A stretch of 12,760 nucleotides of DNA, taken from an uncultured Collinsella sp. Its GTDB lineage: Bacteria > Actinomycetota > Coriobacteriia > Coriobacteriales > Coriobacteriaceae. Of the stretch, positions 1 through 6,732 are shown in pieces. Location: NCBI GenBank assembly GCA_902493835.1, contig CABURG010000041.1, positions 1 through 12,760 of the forward strand, given 5' to 3'. The notes beneath the pieces were generated by a model, which did no database searches, was not told where the DNA came from, and was given only the letters and a program-made list of their open reading frames with translations. Position numbers and translations under genes: made by a program. The first letter of the stretch is position 1; each line of letters opens with the position of its first letter.

Positions 1-5
1 AGACG

Positions 6-20
6 ATATGAGCAGGACAT
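6..20. repeat. left subterminal inverted repeat of the IS
   Basis: ATATGAGCAGGACAT is the exact reverse complement of bases 1547-1561. It lies 107 bases upstream of the likely transposase start. TATGAG at 7-12 within it could serve as a -10 element once the ends are joined in a circle. Confidence 0.85.
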
Positions 21-127
21 AAAAACATTGAGAGCCCCTGCTGCATGAAAGACCGCGGATTAGGCCGACAATGGTGAGTGTCTAATCCAACCGTGGCGGC
101 CACGCCGCATTCATGGAAGGGGCTCCC
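21..127 (+). other. left-end leader of the IS with two hairpins
   Basis: This short non-coding stretch holds two hairpins. One pairs GGATTAG (57-63) with CTAATCC (82-88). The other pairs CGTGG (92-96) with CCACG (100-104) just before the ribosome binding site. Leader structure like this could limit transposase translation from read-through transcripts, but that role is inferred. No open reading frame of note is seen. Confidence 0.4.
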
Positions 128-1240
128 ATGCTCGATACTACCACCTTCATCGGCCTCGACGTCCACGCCCGCTCGATAAAGGCCGTCTCCCTCGACGTCA
201 TGACCGGGGAGGTACGTGCCGCGACCTTCGGCTACGACGCCGGCGCCGTCGCGGGGTGGGTCCGCTCCGTGGACCCCAGGGCCAGGTGCGTGTACGAGTC
301 CGGGGTCACGGGCTTCGACCTGCAGAAGAGGCTTTCCGGCCTGGGGGTCGACTGCGTGGTCGGCGCCGTCTCGAAGATGATCAAGCCCAGCGCGGACAGG
401 CGCAGGAAGAACGACCGCAACGACGCCGAGTTCCTCGCCCGCATGCTGTCGGTCGGCAACGTGGTCGAGGTGTGGGTCCCCGACGACGAGTGCGAGGCCG
501 CCCGCGACCTGACCAGGGCGCTCGAGGACGCGAGGGACGACCTCTCGCGCTCGAAGCAGCGGCTCTCCAAGTTCCTGCTCAGGCACGGGCTCGTCTTCGA
601 CGAGAGGACGCCCACCGGCCGCAGGAAGGGCAACTGGACCCGGGCGCACTGGTCCTGGATCGAGTCGATAAGGTTCGCGGAGGGGGCCGACAACGACGTG
701 CTCGCCTACTACGTCGACGCGGTCAGGCGGGCGGCGGAGGAGAAGGCGAGGCTCGAGGGGCTCGTCGAGGCCGAGGCCCGCAAGCCCAGGTGGAGGAAGA
801 GGGTCGACTCCCTCCGCTGCCTCAAGGGCGTAGACACCGCGTCCGCCGCCGACCTCGTGTTCGAGGCCGGCGAGTTCTCGAGGTTCAGGAATGCCCGCTC
901 GTTCGCGGCGTGGGTCGGCCTGACGCCCTCCGAGCACTCCAGCGGGGAGAGCGACCGCAGGGGCGCGATCACCAAGGCTGGCAACAAGCACCTGAGGAAG
1001 ACGCTGGTCGAGGCCGCGTGGCACTACCTGACGTGCTCGGGGCGGCCGAAGGACCTCGCCAAGGGCCAGGCCCCGGACCGGGGCGCCCGGAGGCATGCCG
1101 CCAAGGGCGTGCGGAGGCTGGTCGAGAGGCGGGAGGCGCTGCTCGCGCGCGGGGTCCACGGCAACAAGGCGAACGTGGCCACGGCGCGCGAGCTCGCCTG
1201 CTGGGTATGGGCGGTCGGCCTCATGGCCGAGGAGGCGTAG
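128..1240 (+). CDS. IS110-family DEDD transposase (IS1111 group)
   Basis: The 370-residue protein is a recombinase that excises and inserts the element under guide-RNA control. The N-terminal RuvC-like DEDD domain (about 5-160) shows the four acidic residues: Asp11 in FIGLDVH, Glu57 in VYESG, and Asp96 and Asp99 in KNDRNDAEFLA. A coiled-coil-like charged stretch follows (about 160-225). The C-terminal Transposase_20 domain (about 227-315) contains LRCLKGVDTASA, WVGLTPSEHSSGES and TKAGNKHLRKTLVEAAWHY; Ser271 or Ser272 is the probable catalytic serine. The length is normal for the family and no frameshift is seen, so the copy looks intact. I chose the ATG at 128 because GGAAGGGG (115-122) stands five bases before it; an in-frame ATG at 113 would add five residues but would lie on top of that site. 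The opposite-frame and +1-frame open readings are GC-rich shadows. Confidence 0.93.
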   Translation: MLDTTTFIGLDVHARSIKAVSLDVMTGEVRAATFGYDAGAVAGWVRSVDPRARCVYESGVTGFDLQKRLSGLGVDCVVGAVSKMIKPSADRRRKNDRNDAEFLARMLSVGNVVEVWVPDDECEAARDLTRALEDARDDLSRSKQRLSKFLLRHGLVFDERTPTGRRKGNWTRAHWSWIESIRFAEGADNDVLAYYVDAVRRAAEEKARLEGLVEAEARKPRWRKRVDSLRCLKGVDTASAADLVFEAGEFSRFRNARSFAAWVGLTPSEHSSGESDRRGAITKAGNKHLRKTLVEAAWHYLTCSGRPKDLAKGQAPDRGARRHAAKGVRRLVERREALLARGVHGNKANVATARELACWVWAVGLMAEEA

Positions 1241-1535
1241 GGGGGGGGCGGTCCCCCGCACATAAGCCAGTCACCCCGGAAGCGGTTCGATCCGAAGCCG
1301 TTGAGGCGAACCTCAGGTCCCTTTTCTGCGAGCGCCCAGGGCGCCACACGCGTGCACAGACTGTCGGTTCGACGTAGAAGCCTCAGCCGTAGCAACGGAT
1401 TGCCCAGCGAGAGATCGCCGCGGGCGGATATTAAACTGCAAAGACGAGCGTCGGTAAGACATGCCGAGGTCGCCGCGGACGGGCTGATATAGGGAGAGGG
1501 CCTGACCCCATATCGTTGGGGCCAGGCCCGATTTT
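1241..1535 (+). ncRNA. candidate guide RNA (bridge/seek RNA) region of the IS
   Basis: The 300 bases between the transposase stop and the right inverted repeat have no credible gene. In IS1111-group elements this interval encodes the structured RNA that pairs with target and donor DNA (established for the group). Here TCGCCGCGG occurs twice (1415-1423 and 1470-1478), each followed after a few bases by a short AT-rich segment. The first contains ATATTAAA (1428-1435), identical to the IS/flank boundary at 1558-1565. The second contains GATATA (1485-1490), close to GATATG at the left end (5-10). A terminator-like hairpin closes the region. The RNA limits and the guide assignment are inference; no expression evidence is available. 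Confidence 0.5.
1498..1535 (+). terminator. terminator-like hairpin at the IS right end
   Basis: GGGCCTGACCCCA (1498-1510) pairs with the strand at 1517-1529 over 13 positions with one A/C mismatch and a six-base loop. It is followed by GATTTTG. It can end the transposase/guide RNA transcript, or be the last stem of the guide RNA itself. Confidence 0.6.
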
Positions 1536-1546
1536 GCCTCTTGACA

Positions 1547-1561
1547 ATGTCCTGCTCATAT
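1547..1561. repeat. right subterminal inverted repeat of the IS
   Basis: ATGTCCTGCTCATAT is the exact reverse complement of bases 6-20. A perfect -35 hexamer TTGACA (1542-1547) overlaps its outer edge and points towards the end of the element. Confidence 0.85.
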
Positions 1562-1567
1562 TAAAAG

Positions 1568-1635
1568 GAACGTCCCCAAGTGCCACATCTGTCCCCTTTG
1601 CACCAAAATGGTGCAGATTAACTTGTCCCCCATGT
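1568..1635. repeat. GGGGAC-type repeat, partly degenerate, abutting the IS
   Basis: On the minus strand the stretch reads three GGGGAC blocks (plus-strand GTCCCC at 1572-1577, 1591-1596 and 1625-1630). Between the last two lies a 7-bp hairpin, TGCACCA (1599-1605) with TGGTGCA (1609-1615). It resembles the palindromes at 3521-3596, 7536-7570 and 10905-10939 in its GGGGACA core. The remaining bases to 1706 hold a small palindrome TTGTGACACAA (1660-1670) upstream of the foldase gene and no other gene. I see no convincing promoter here. Confidence 0.5.
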
Positions 1636-1706
1636 GCCAAGCGTGCCGCGGGGGCTGCGTTGTGACACAATGGCGTTTGTTCGATTCGTGACGCGAAAGG
1701 CCAAAC

Positions 1707-2927
1707 ATGGCAAATAAGAAAAAGAACTCCGAGGCCGCGCCGACGCCCGAGCAGCAGGCTCGCGCTGCCTCCAGCTCTCGTAAGAAGCGGCGCAAGACGT
1801 ACGTGTCTAAGACCGTCAAGATCGTTCTGGTGGTCATCGGCGTGCTGGCGATGCTGCTTTCCGTCTCGGCCATGGCGTGCTCCGGCCTTATGTCGCAGGC
1901 AGAGGATACCTCGGGCTACAAGCTTACCGGCGGTGTGGCTGCTACTATCAACGGCACCAACCTCACCGAGGACACCGTGACCAAGCAGATCATGAGCATG
2001 CGCACGTCCTACGGCTACACCAAGGACAAGGACTGGGCGCAGTATCTGGTCGACAACGACCTCACACCCAAGAAGTACCGCAAGCAACTCATCGACTCCT
2101 ACACGCAGCAGATTCTGCTTCAACAGGCACAGAAGGAGAACGGCGTGACGGTGTCGGACGAGGAGGTCGAGAAGGCATGGAAGGACGCGTGCAAGAGCGC
2201 GGGTGGTGCCAAGACCTTTAAGAAGACCCTTAAGACCTACGGCTATACCGAGGATACCTACAAGGACTCGCTCAAGGAGAGCCTAGCACAGCAAAAGCTT
2301 AAGGATGCCGTGGCGCCCACCAGCAAGCCCAAGGACAGCGAGATCGTCGATTACATCAACGAGAATCTGTCTAACTACAACGATGCTCGCCGCTCGTCGA
2401 ACATCCTGATCAAGGTTGATTCCGACGCCTCCGACGAGGACAAGGCTGCCGCCAAGGCCAAGGCGCAGGAGTGCCTGGACAAGATCAACTCCGGTGAGCT
2501 GAGCTTTGAGGACGCCGTTGAACAGTACTCCGAGGACACCGGTTCCAAGGAGAAGAAGGGCGATGTGGGCTGGGATAAGCTCACCACCTTTGTTGACAGC
2601 TACCAGACGGCGCTCGAGGGGCTCAACAAGGGCGACGTGAGCGGAGTCGTCGAGTCGACCTATGGTTACCACATCATCAAGTGCACCGACTACTTCCATG
2701 TCGATAATCAGGTCGATGACATCAACCAGGTGCCCAAGGCCATCAAGAAGTACGTCTCCAATGTGGTGAAGACGCAAGCGGCCAGCACTGCGTACAGCGA
2801 GTGGCTGGAGCAGTACAAGAAGGATGCCGACATCACCGTCAACCCCATGCCCAAGGACGTGCCGTACAACGTCAGCCTGAAGGGCGTCACCAAGAGTTCG
2901 ACCGACGATTCGTCGACGACTGAGTAA
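1707..2927 (+). CDS. membrane-anchored PpiC/SurA-type peptidyl-prolyl isomerase
   Basis: The 406-residue protein is a predicted extracytoplasmic foldase that helps exported proteins fold, as PrsA and SurA do. A long basic cytoplasmic N-terminus (1-36, with KKRRK) precedes one hydrophobic segment (about 37-57). Cys58 in SAMAC loosely fits a lipobox, so it may be a lipoprotein rather than a simple membrane anchor. A SurA_N-like helical region follows (about 68-215, with TINGTNLTEDTVTKQI near its start). The PpiC rotamase domain spans about 228-330, from RRSSNILIKV to YGYHIIKCTDYF. The tail is acidic and Ser/Thr-rich. The start ATG at 1707 has GAAAGG about eight bases upstream. It stands 54 bases before the YqeY-like gene on the same strand, so the two may be co-transcribed. 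The long minus-strand open readings over it are shadows. Confidence 0.88.
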   Translation: MANKKKNSEAAPTPEQQARAASSSRKKRRKTYVSKTVKIVLVVIGVLAMLLSVSAMACSGLMSQAEDTSGYKLTGGVAATINGTNLTEDTVTKQIMSMRTSYGYTKDKDWAQYLVDNDLTPKKYRKQLIDSYTQQILLQQAQKENGVTVSDEEVEKAWKDACKSAGGAKTFKKTLKTYGYTEDTYKDSLKESLAQQKLKDAVAPTSKPKDSEIVDYINENLSNYNDARRSSNILIKVDSDASDEDKAAAKAKAQECLDKINSGELSFEDAVEQYSEDTGSKEKKGDVGWDKLTTFVDSYQTALEGLNKGDVSGVVESTYGYHIIKCTDYFHVDNQVDDINQVPKAIKKYVSNVVKTQAASTAYSEWLEQYKKDADITVNPMPKDVPYNVSLKGVTKSSTDDSSTTE

Positions 2928-2935
2928 TCATGGGG

Positions 2936-2955
2936 CGGCGCTCGTGCGAGTGCCG
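2936..2955 (+). other. small intergenic hairpin
   Basis: CGGCGCTCG and CGAGTGCCG pair with one G-T wobble across a tight loop, just after the foldase stop. There is no T-run, so a weak attenuator or an mRNA-stabilising stem is more likely than a full terminator. Confidence 0.3.
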
Positions 2956-2981
2956 TCCGCACTATTGAGGAGGATTTGCAG

Positions 2982-3425
2982 ATGACCAACGAAGAGCTGC
3001 AGAAGGAAATGATTGCGGCCATGAAGGCCAAGGACAAGGTTCGCCTGTCCATCATTCGCCAGGTTAAGGCCGAGGTGAAGAACATCGAGGTCAACGAGCG
3101 CCGCGATGTGACCGAGGAAGACGTCAACAGCATGATCAAGCGTCTGATTAAGCAGACGAGCGAGACGTTGGAGATGTCCATCAAGGCCGGCACCGACCAA
3201 GAGCGTACCGACAACCTGACCGAGCAGGTCAAGATTCTGGAGAGCCTGCTGCCCGCACAGGTTTCGGGCGAGGAGCTCGAGGCCCTGATCGAGCAGGTTA
3301 TCGCCGAGCTGGGCGCCACGTCCAAGAAGCAGATGGGCCAGGTTATGGGCGCCCTGGGCAAGGCCACCGGCGGCAACTTCGATAAGCCTGCCGCCGCAAA
3401 GATCGTCGGAGCCAAACTAGCGTAG
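2982..3425 (+). CDS. yqeY: GatB/YqeY domain-containing protein
   Basis: The 147-residue protein is a complete stand-alone YqeY domain. It starts with MTNEELQKEMIAAMKAKDK and contains the family's VKNIEVNERRDVTEEDV, LPAQVSGEELEALI and KKQMGQVMGALGKA segments, ending in DKPAAAKIVGAKLA. YqeY resembles the tail domain of the GatB subunit of tRNA-dependent amidotransferase and is thought to touch tRNA, but the role of the free protein is not settled. The ATG at 2982 is chosen because GAGGAGG (2967-2973) stands eight bases before it; the in-frame TTG at 2976 is too close to that site. A strong terminator 30 bases downstream ends the unit. Confidence 0.9.
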   Translation: MTNEELQKEMIAAMKAKDKVRLSIIRQVKAEVKNIEVNERRDVTEEDVNSMIKRLIKQTSETLEMSIKAGTDQERTDNLTEQVKILESLLPAQVSGEELEALIEQVIAELGATSKKQMGQVMGALGKATGGNFDKPAAAKIVGAKLA

Positions 3426-3454
3426 GGGCCGAGCGGTACATAGTTGATGTTGAG

Positions 3455-3487
3455 GGGGCGTGACCATTGCGGTCGCGCCCCTTTTTT
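3455..3487 (+). terminator. intrinsic terminator after the YqeY-like gene
   Basis: GGGGCGTGACC (3455-3465) pairs with GGTCGCGCCCC (3471-3481) over 11 bp with one G-T pair and a five-base loop ATTGC. TTTTTT (3482-3487) follows directly. This is a textbook rho-independent terminator. Confidence 0.92.
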
Positions 3488-3520
3488 GTTGGCCGATGGA
3501 GGGCGCCTTCCCTGGCTGGT

Positions 3521-3596
3521 CATTGGGCGCTCATTGGGGACAGACTTAAATGAGTGCCCAATGAGCAGGTACTCATTTAAGTCTGTCCCCAATGAG
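3521..3596. repeat. long GGGGACAG palindrome (REP-like element)
   Basis: A perfect 26-bp inverted repeat joins 3530-3555 with 3571-3596 around a 15-base loop. The arms contain GGGGACAGACTTAAATGAGT and its complement. An alternative stem pairs CATTGGGC (3521-3528) with GCCCAATG (3556-3563) in the loop, so two exclusive folds are possible. It lies between a terminator and the importer operon, with no T-run of its own. The core GGGGACAG recurs at 7547 and 10916 and, reversed, at 1589. It looks like a dispersed intergenic palindrome, perhaps mobilised by a REP-type transposase elsewhere in the genome. Confidence 0.8.
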
Positions 3597-3661
3597 TGGG
3601 TTAAAGGTTGCGGGTTCTTTACGGGAATGTAGTGTGGGCTGCGGAAACGCGGTTCTTTCCG

Positions 3662-3667
3662 TACAAT
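3662..3667 (+). promoter_or_regulatory. candidate -10 element of the importer operon
   Basis: TACAAT stands 35 bases before the ATPase start. The possible -35 (TGCGGA at 3640-3645, 16-bp spacing) is poor. The preceding terminator and palindrome mean the operon needs its own promoter in this gap. Confidence 0.35.
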
Positions 3668-3702
3668 AGTTCAACTCGTGTAAACGCAGGGAAGGGACAT
3701 TC

Positions 3703-4434
3703 ATGGCAGACATGATCGAGATCAAGCATCTCAACAAGTACTTTGGCGACCTGCATGTGCTCAAAGATATCAATCTCACCGTCAAGCGCGGCGAGAAGCT
3801 CGTAATGATCGGGCCTTCCGGCTCGGGTAAGTCGACGCTCATCCGTTGCGTCGATTATCTGGAGGAGCCCACATCGGGCGAGGTCATCATCGACGGTACG
3901 CCGCTCACCAAAAAGAATCACCTGGAGATGGCTCGCAAGTATAGCTCCATGGTGTTTCAGCAGTTCAACCTGTATCCCAACATGACGGTGCTGGGCAACC
4001 TGACGCTCGCGCCCATCAAGCTGCAAAAGAAGAGCAAGGAGGAAGCGACCGAGATCGCCATCGCCGCGCTCAAGCGCGTTGGCATGGCGCATAAGGCCGG
4101 CGAGTATCCGCAGAATCTCTCGGGCGGTCAGCAGCAGCGCATCGCCATCGCCCGTGCCCTGTGCACCAAGCAGCCCATCATCCTGTTTGACGAGCCGACC
4201 TCGGCGCTCGACCCCGAGATGGTTCAGGAAGTTCTGGACGTTATGATTGAGCTCGCGCAGGAGGACATCACCATGATCTGTGTGACGCACGAGATGGGCT
4301 TTGCGCGTCAGGTGGCCGACCGCGTCATCTTTATGGAGGACGGCCGCATTCTGGAGGAGGGCACGCCCGAGCACTTCTTCGATAACCCCGAGAACCCGCG
4401 CTGCCGCGAGTTCCTGTCCAAGATTCTGCACTAG
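3703..4434 (+). CDS. polar amino acid ABC transporter ATP-binding protein
   Basis: The 243-residue ATPase powers amino acid import at the inner face of the membrane and pairs with the two permeases downstream. All nucleotide-binding motifs are present: Walker [10 protein letters not shown] (37-45), Q-loop Gln86 in [13 protein letters not shown], signature LSGGQ (139-143), Walker B ILFDEP with Asp163 and Glu164, and H-loop His196 in VTHEMGFA. The sequence is of the GlnQ/HisP type, with the normal family length. GGAAGGG (3690-3696) stands six bases before the ATG. It is the first gene of a four-gene operon and only eight bases separate its stop from the next ATG. The substrate cannot be told from the ATPase. 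Confidence 0.95.
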   Translation: MADMIEIKHLNKYFGDLHVLKDINLTVKRGEKLVMIGPSGSGKSTLIRCVDYLEEPTSGEVIIDGTPLTKKNHLEMARKYSSMVFQQFNLYPNMTVLGNLTLAPIKLQKKSKEEATEIAIAALKRVGMAHKAGEYPQNLSGGQQQRIAIARALCTKQPIILFDEPTSALDPEMVQEVLDVMIELAQEDITMICVTHEMGFARQVADRVIFMEDGRILEEGTPEHFFDNPENPRCREFLSKILH

Positions 4435-4442
4435 GCGCGGTG

Positions 4443-5318
4443 ATGGACATGACGGATATGACGAGGGCGGCCGTGTCGCGCCGTCACTTTTTGCAGCTGG
4501 CGGGCGCCGGCATGCTCGCGCTGACGGGGACCGCGCTTACCGGTTGCGGCAACTCCACCAGCGGCGAGGGCTCCGACAAGGGGTCCAAGCTTGCGGCCAT
4601 TAAGTCGCGCGGCCATCTGAATGCCGGCGTTAAGAAGGATGTTCCCGGCTACGGCTATTACGACACCGCCAAGGGCCGCTTTGAGGGCATGGAAGTCGAT
4701 TTGTGCTACCAGATCGCCGCTGCCGTCTTTGGCGTGAGCTACAAGGATGCCCGCGCCCAGGAGCTTGTCGAGTTTACCGACGTAACGCCCAAGACGCGCG
4801 GCCCGCTGATCGATAACGGTCAGCTCGATGTGGTCGCGGCGACCTACACCATCACCGACGAGCGCAAGAAGAGCTGGGATTTCTCGACGCCGTACCGTAC
4901 CGACTACGTGGGACTCATGGTCAAGAAGCGTTCGGGCTTTACCTCGATTGAGGATCTGGACGGCAAGGTCATCGGCGTGAGCCAGGGTGCTACCACGCAG
5001 GGCCTGATCGAGCAGATGATCAAGGACAACGGCTTTAGCTGCGAGCCCGAGTTTAGGGCCTTTAGCGGCTACCCCATCATCAAGAGTTCGCTCGATGCTG
5101 GCAATATCGACGTCTTTGCCATGGACCGCTCCACGCTGGCCGGTTACATGAACGAGACCGTTGAGCTGCTGCAGCCCGAGGTCAAGTTTGGCGAGCAGGG
5201 CTACGGCGTGGCGACCAAGAAGGGCTGCGACCTTTCGGCCGTGGTCGATCAGGTGATTTGCGATCGCCTGGCCGACGGCTGGCTCGACCAAGAGGTCAAG
5301 ACCTGGGGTCTTGTATAG
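4443..5318 (+). CDS. amino acid ABC transporter substrate-binding lipoprotein (Tat signal)
   Basis: The protein (about 291 residues) captures the amino acid outside the membrane and hands it to the permeases. The N-terminus has a twin-arginine motif, SRRHFLQLAG, then a hydrophobic stretch and a lipobox, LTGC followed by GNSTSG, so it is predicted to be exported folded by Tat and lipid-anchored. The body is a family 3 solute-binding fold: LAAIKSRGHLNAGV, FEGMEVDLCYQIAAAVFG, VVAATYTITDERKKSWDFS and IEDLDGKVIGVSQGATTQ are typical. It ends in the usual QEVKTWGLV. The start is unsure: GTG 4440, ATG 4443, 4449 and 4458 are all in frame and none has a strong ribosome binding site, so translation is probably coupled to the ATPase gene. 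The exact substrate (glutamine, glutamate or another polar amino acid) is not evident. Confidence 0.93.
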   Translation: MDMTDMTRAAVSRRHFLQLAGAGMLALTGTALTGCGNSTSGEGSDKGSKLAAIKSRGHLNAGVKKDVPGYGYYDTAKGRFEGMEVDLCYQIAAAVFGVSYKDARAQELVEFTDVTPKTRGPLIDNGQLDVVAATYTITDERKKSWDFSTPYRTDYVGLMVKKRSGFTSIEDLDGKVIGVSQGATTQGLIEQMIKDNGFSCEPEFRAFSGYPIIKSSLDAGNIDVFAMDRSTLAGYMNETVELLQPEVKFGEQGYGVATKKGCDLSAVVDQVICDRLADGWLDQEVKTWGLV

Positions 5319-5343
5319 GCGCATCGTCCAAGGAAGGAATCAA

Positions 5344-6090
5344 ATGCTCGAAGGATTATTTGACGCCGACCGTTGGTCGACGACATTTCAAAACATGGGG
5401 CCCTTCTGGGAGGGCTTTGGCGTGACGCTACAGGTGGTCGTTGCCGGTCTGCTGCTATCGCTGGTGCTGGGCACGCTGCTGGGCGTGTTCTCTACCACTC
5501 GCTCGCGCGTGCTGCGCGCCATAAGCCGCGTGTACGTGGAGTTTTACCAGAACACCCCGTTGCCCGTACAGGTGCTCTTTATGTACATGGCCGGTCCGCA
5601 GTTTTTGCAGGCCATAACCGGTGCCGACCAGCCGGTGCGCATCGCGCCGTTCGTGCTGGGCTTCTTGGGCGTGGGCCTGTATCACGCGGCCTATATTTCT
5701 GAGGTCATCCGCACTGGTATCGAGGCGGTTCCGCGCGGTCAGATGGAGGCGGCCCAGAGCCAGGGCTTCACCCGTGCCCAGGCGTACTGGTACATCGTAC
5801 TGCCCCAGACATTCAAGATCATTCTGCCGCCGCTGTGCAACCAGGCGCTCAACCTGGTCAAGAACACGTCGGTGCTGGCGCTTGTGGCCGGCGGCGACCT
5901 TATGTACCGTTCCGACAACTTTGTGAGTCTGTACGGTTACCTGCAGGGATACATCGTCTGCTGCCTTATGTACTTCATCATCTGCTTTCCGCTCGCCATG
6001 CTGGTGCAGTGGCTCGAGCGCCGCTCCAAGGAGCGTCCGCGCGGCGTGAGCCTGGCCGAGCTGGGGCTCGACAACGTAGAGGAGGCCTAG
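5344..6090 (+). CDS. amino acid ABC transporter permease (HisM/GlnP type), first
   Basis: The 248-residue membrane protein forms half of the import channel. It has about five hydrophobic helices, beginning with TLQVVVAGLLLSLVLGTLLGVF. The cytoplasmic EAA loop, AVPRGQMEAAQSQGFTRAQA followed by YWYIVLPQ, is where the ATPase docks. YVEFYQNTPLPVQVLF is the characteristic segment of the polar amino acid permease family. I start at ATG 5344 because AAGGAAGG (5330-5337) stands six bases before it. An upstream in-frame start at 5311 would overlap the previous gene and has no such site. The stop is three bases before the next start. Confidence 0.93.
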   Translation: MLEGLFDADRWSTTFQNMGPFWEGFGVTLQVVVAGLLLSLVLGTLLGVFSTTRSRVLRAISRVYVEFYQNTPLPVQVLFMYMAGPQFLQAITGADQPVRIAPFVLGFLGVGLYHAAYISEVIRTGIEAVPRGQMEAAQSQGFTRAQAYWYIVLPQTFKIILPPLCNQALNLVKNTSVLALVAGGDLMYRSDNFVSLYGYLQGYIVCCLMYFIICFPLAMLVQWLERRSKERPRGVSLAELGLDNVEEA

Positions 6091-6093
6091 CGC

Positions 6094-6732
6094 ATGGAAA
6101 TCTTCAACGCGACCAACCTGCTCTACATTTGGGGCGGTTTTGTTAAGACGATCGAGATCTCGGTGCTGTCGATCTTTTTCTCGCTCATCTTTGGCACGGT
6201 GCTGGCGCTCGTTAAGAGCTATGCGCCCCGCCCGTTCCGTATTTTGGTGAGCGCCTATATCGAGCTGTTCCGCTGCACGCCAAACCTGCTGTGGATCCTG
6301 TTTATCTACTTTACGGTGCAGGGTTTGGACATTGTGATTTCGACCATCGCCTTTACGCTGTTTACCAGCGCCGTTATGGCCGAGATTGTGCGCGGAGGCC
6401 TCAACTCGATTCCTCGCGGCCAGTTTGAGGCAGCGCAGAGCCAGGGCTTTGGCTTCTTTGCCACCATGCGCTACATCATTCTGCCGCAGACGTTTAAGAC
6501 GATCATTCCGGCGCTGTTTAGCCAGTGCACGACCGTCATTAAGGACAGCTCGTATCTTTCGGGCATTAACGTGGCCGAGCTCATGTACACGGCAAACGTC
6601 GTGATGGCCCACGCAATCGACCTGTCGCAAGTGCTTATGCTCTACGGCCTGGTATTTGCGATGTACTTTGTGCTCAACTTTGGTATCTCGCTGCTGGTCC
6701 GAGCGTATCAACGTCGTATCGTGGCAGCGTAG
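6094..6732 (+). CDS. amino acid ABC transporter permease (HisM/GlnP type), second
   Basis: The 212-residue protein is the second channel subunit, so the pair likely forms a heterodimer. It has about five hydrophobic helices, YIELFRCTPNLLWILFIYF as the family segment, and an EAA loop SIPRGQFEAAQSQGFGFFAT followed by MRYIILPQTFK. It shares PRGQxEAAQSQGF with the first permease, so the two are paralogues. GAGGAGG (6079-6085) inside the end of the previous gene stands eight bases before its ATG. Its last codons run into the left arm of the inverted-repeat element at 6732-6839, so no separate spacer exists. It is the last gene of the importer operon. Confidence 0.93.
   Translation: MEIFNATNLLYIWGGFVKTIEISVLSIFFSLIFGTVLALVKSYAPRPFRILVSAYIELFRCTPNLLWILFIYFTVQGLDIVISTIAFTLFTSAVMAEIVRGGLNSIPRGQFEAAQSQGFGFFATMRYIILPQTFKTIIPALFSQCTTVIKDSSYLSGINVAELMYTANVVMAHAIDLSQVLMLYGLVFAMYFVLNFGISLLVRAYQRRIVAA

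Larger units (their letters stand above)
1..1564 (+). mobile_element. IS110-family insertion sequence, IS1111-group layout
   Basis: One transposase gene (128-1240) lies between perfect 15-bp inverted repeats at 6-20 and 1547-1561. The left non-coding end is short (about 120 bases) and the right one is long (about 300 bases). In the IS110 family this combination of subterminal inverted repeats and a long right end marks the IS1111 group, whereas the IS110 group lacks such repeats and has the long end on the left. These elements move through a circular intermediate and insert at guide-RNA-defined sites without the usual target duplication. The exact ends are not proven: in this group a few bases normally lie outside the repeats, so the left end is at or near base 1 and the right end near 1564. 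The right end abuts a GGGGAC-type repeat, which may be its target. Confidence 0.85.

Noticed and set aside
256..1377. Long plus-strand open frame of 373 codons overlapping the transposase
   Set aside because: It is the shifted frame of the transposase: Arg/Gly/Pro/Ala-rich low-complexity product, no ribosome binding site and no family resemblance.
1542..1570. Outward promoter of the IS driving the foldase gene
   Set aside because: TTGACA is present but the position 17 bases downstream reads AAGGAA, not a -10 element.
3444..3632. Plus-strand open frame of 62 codons across the terminator and palindrome
   Set aside because: It consists of repeat sequence (the two palindrome arms), with no ribosome binding site.
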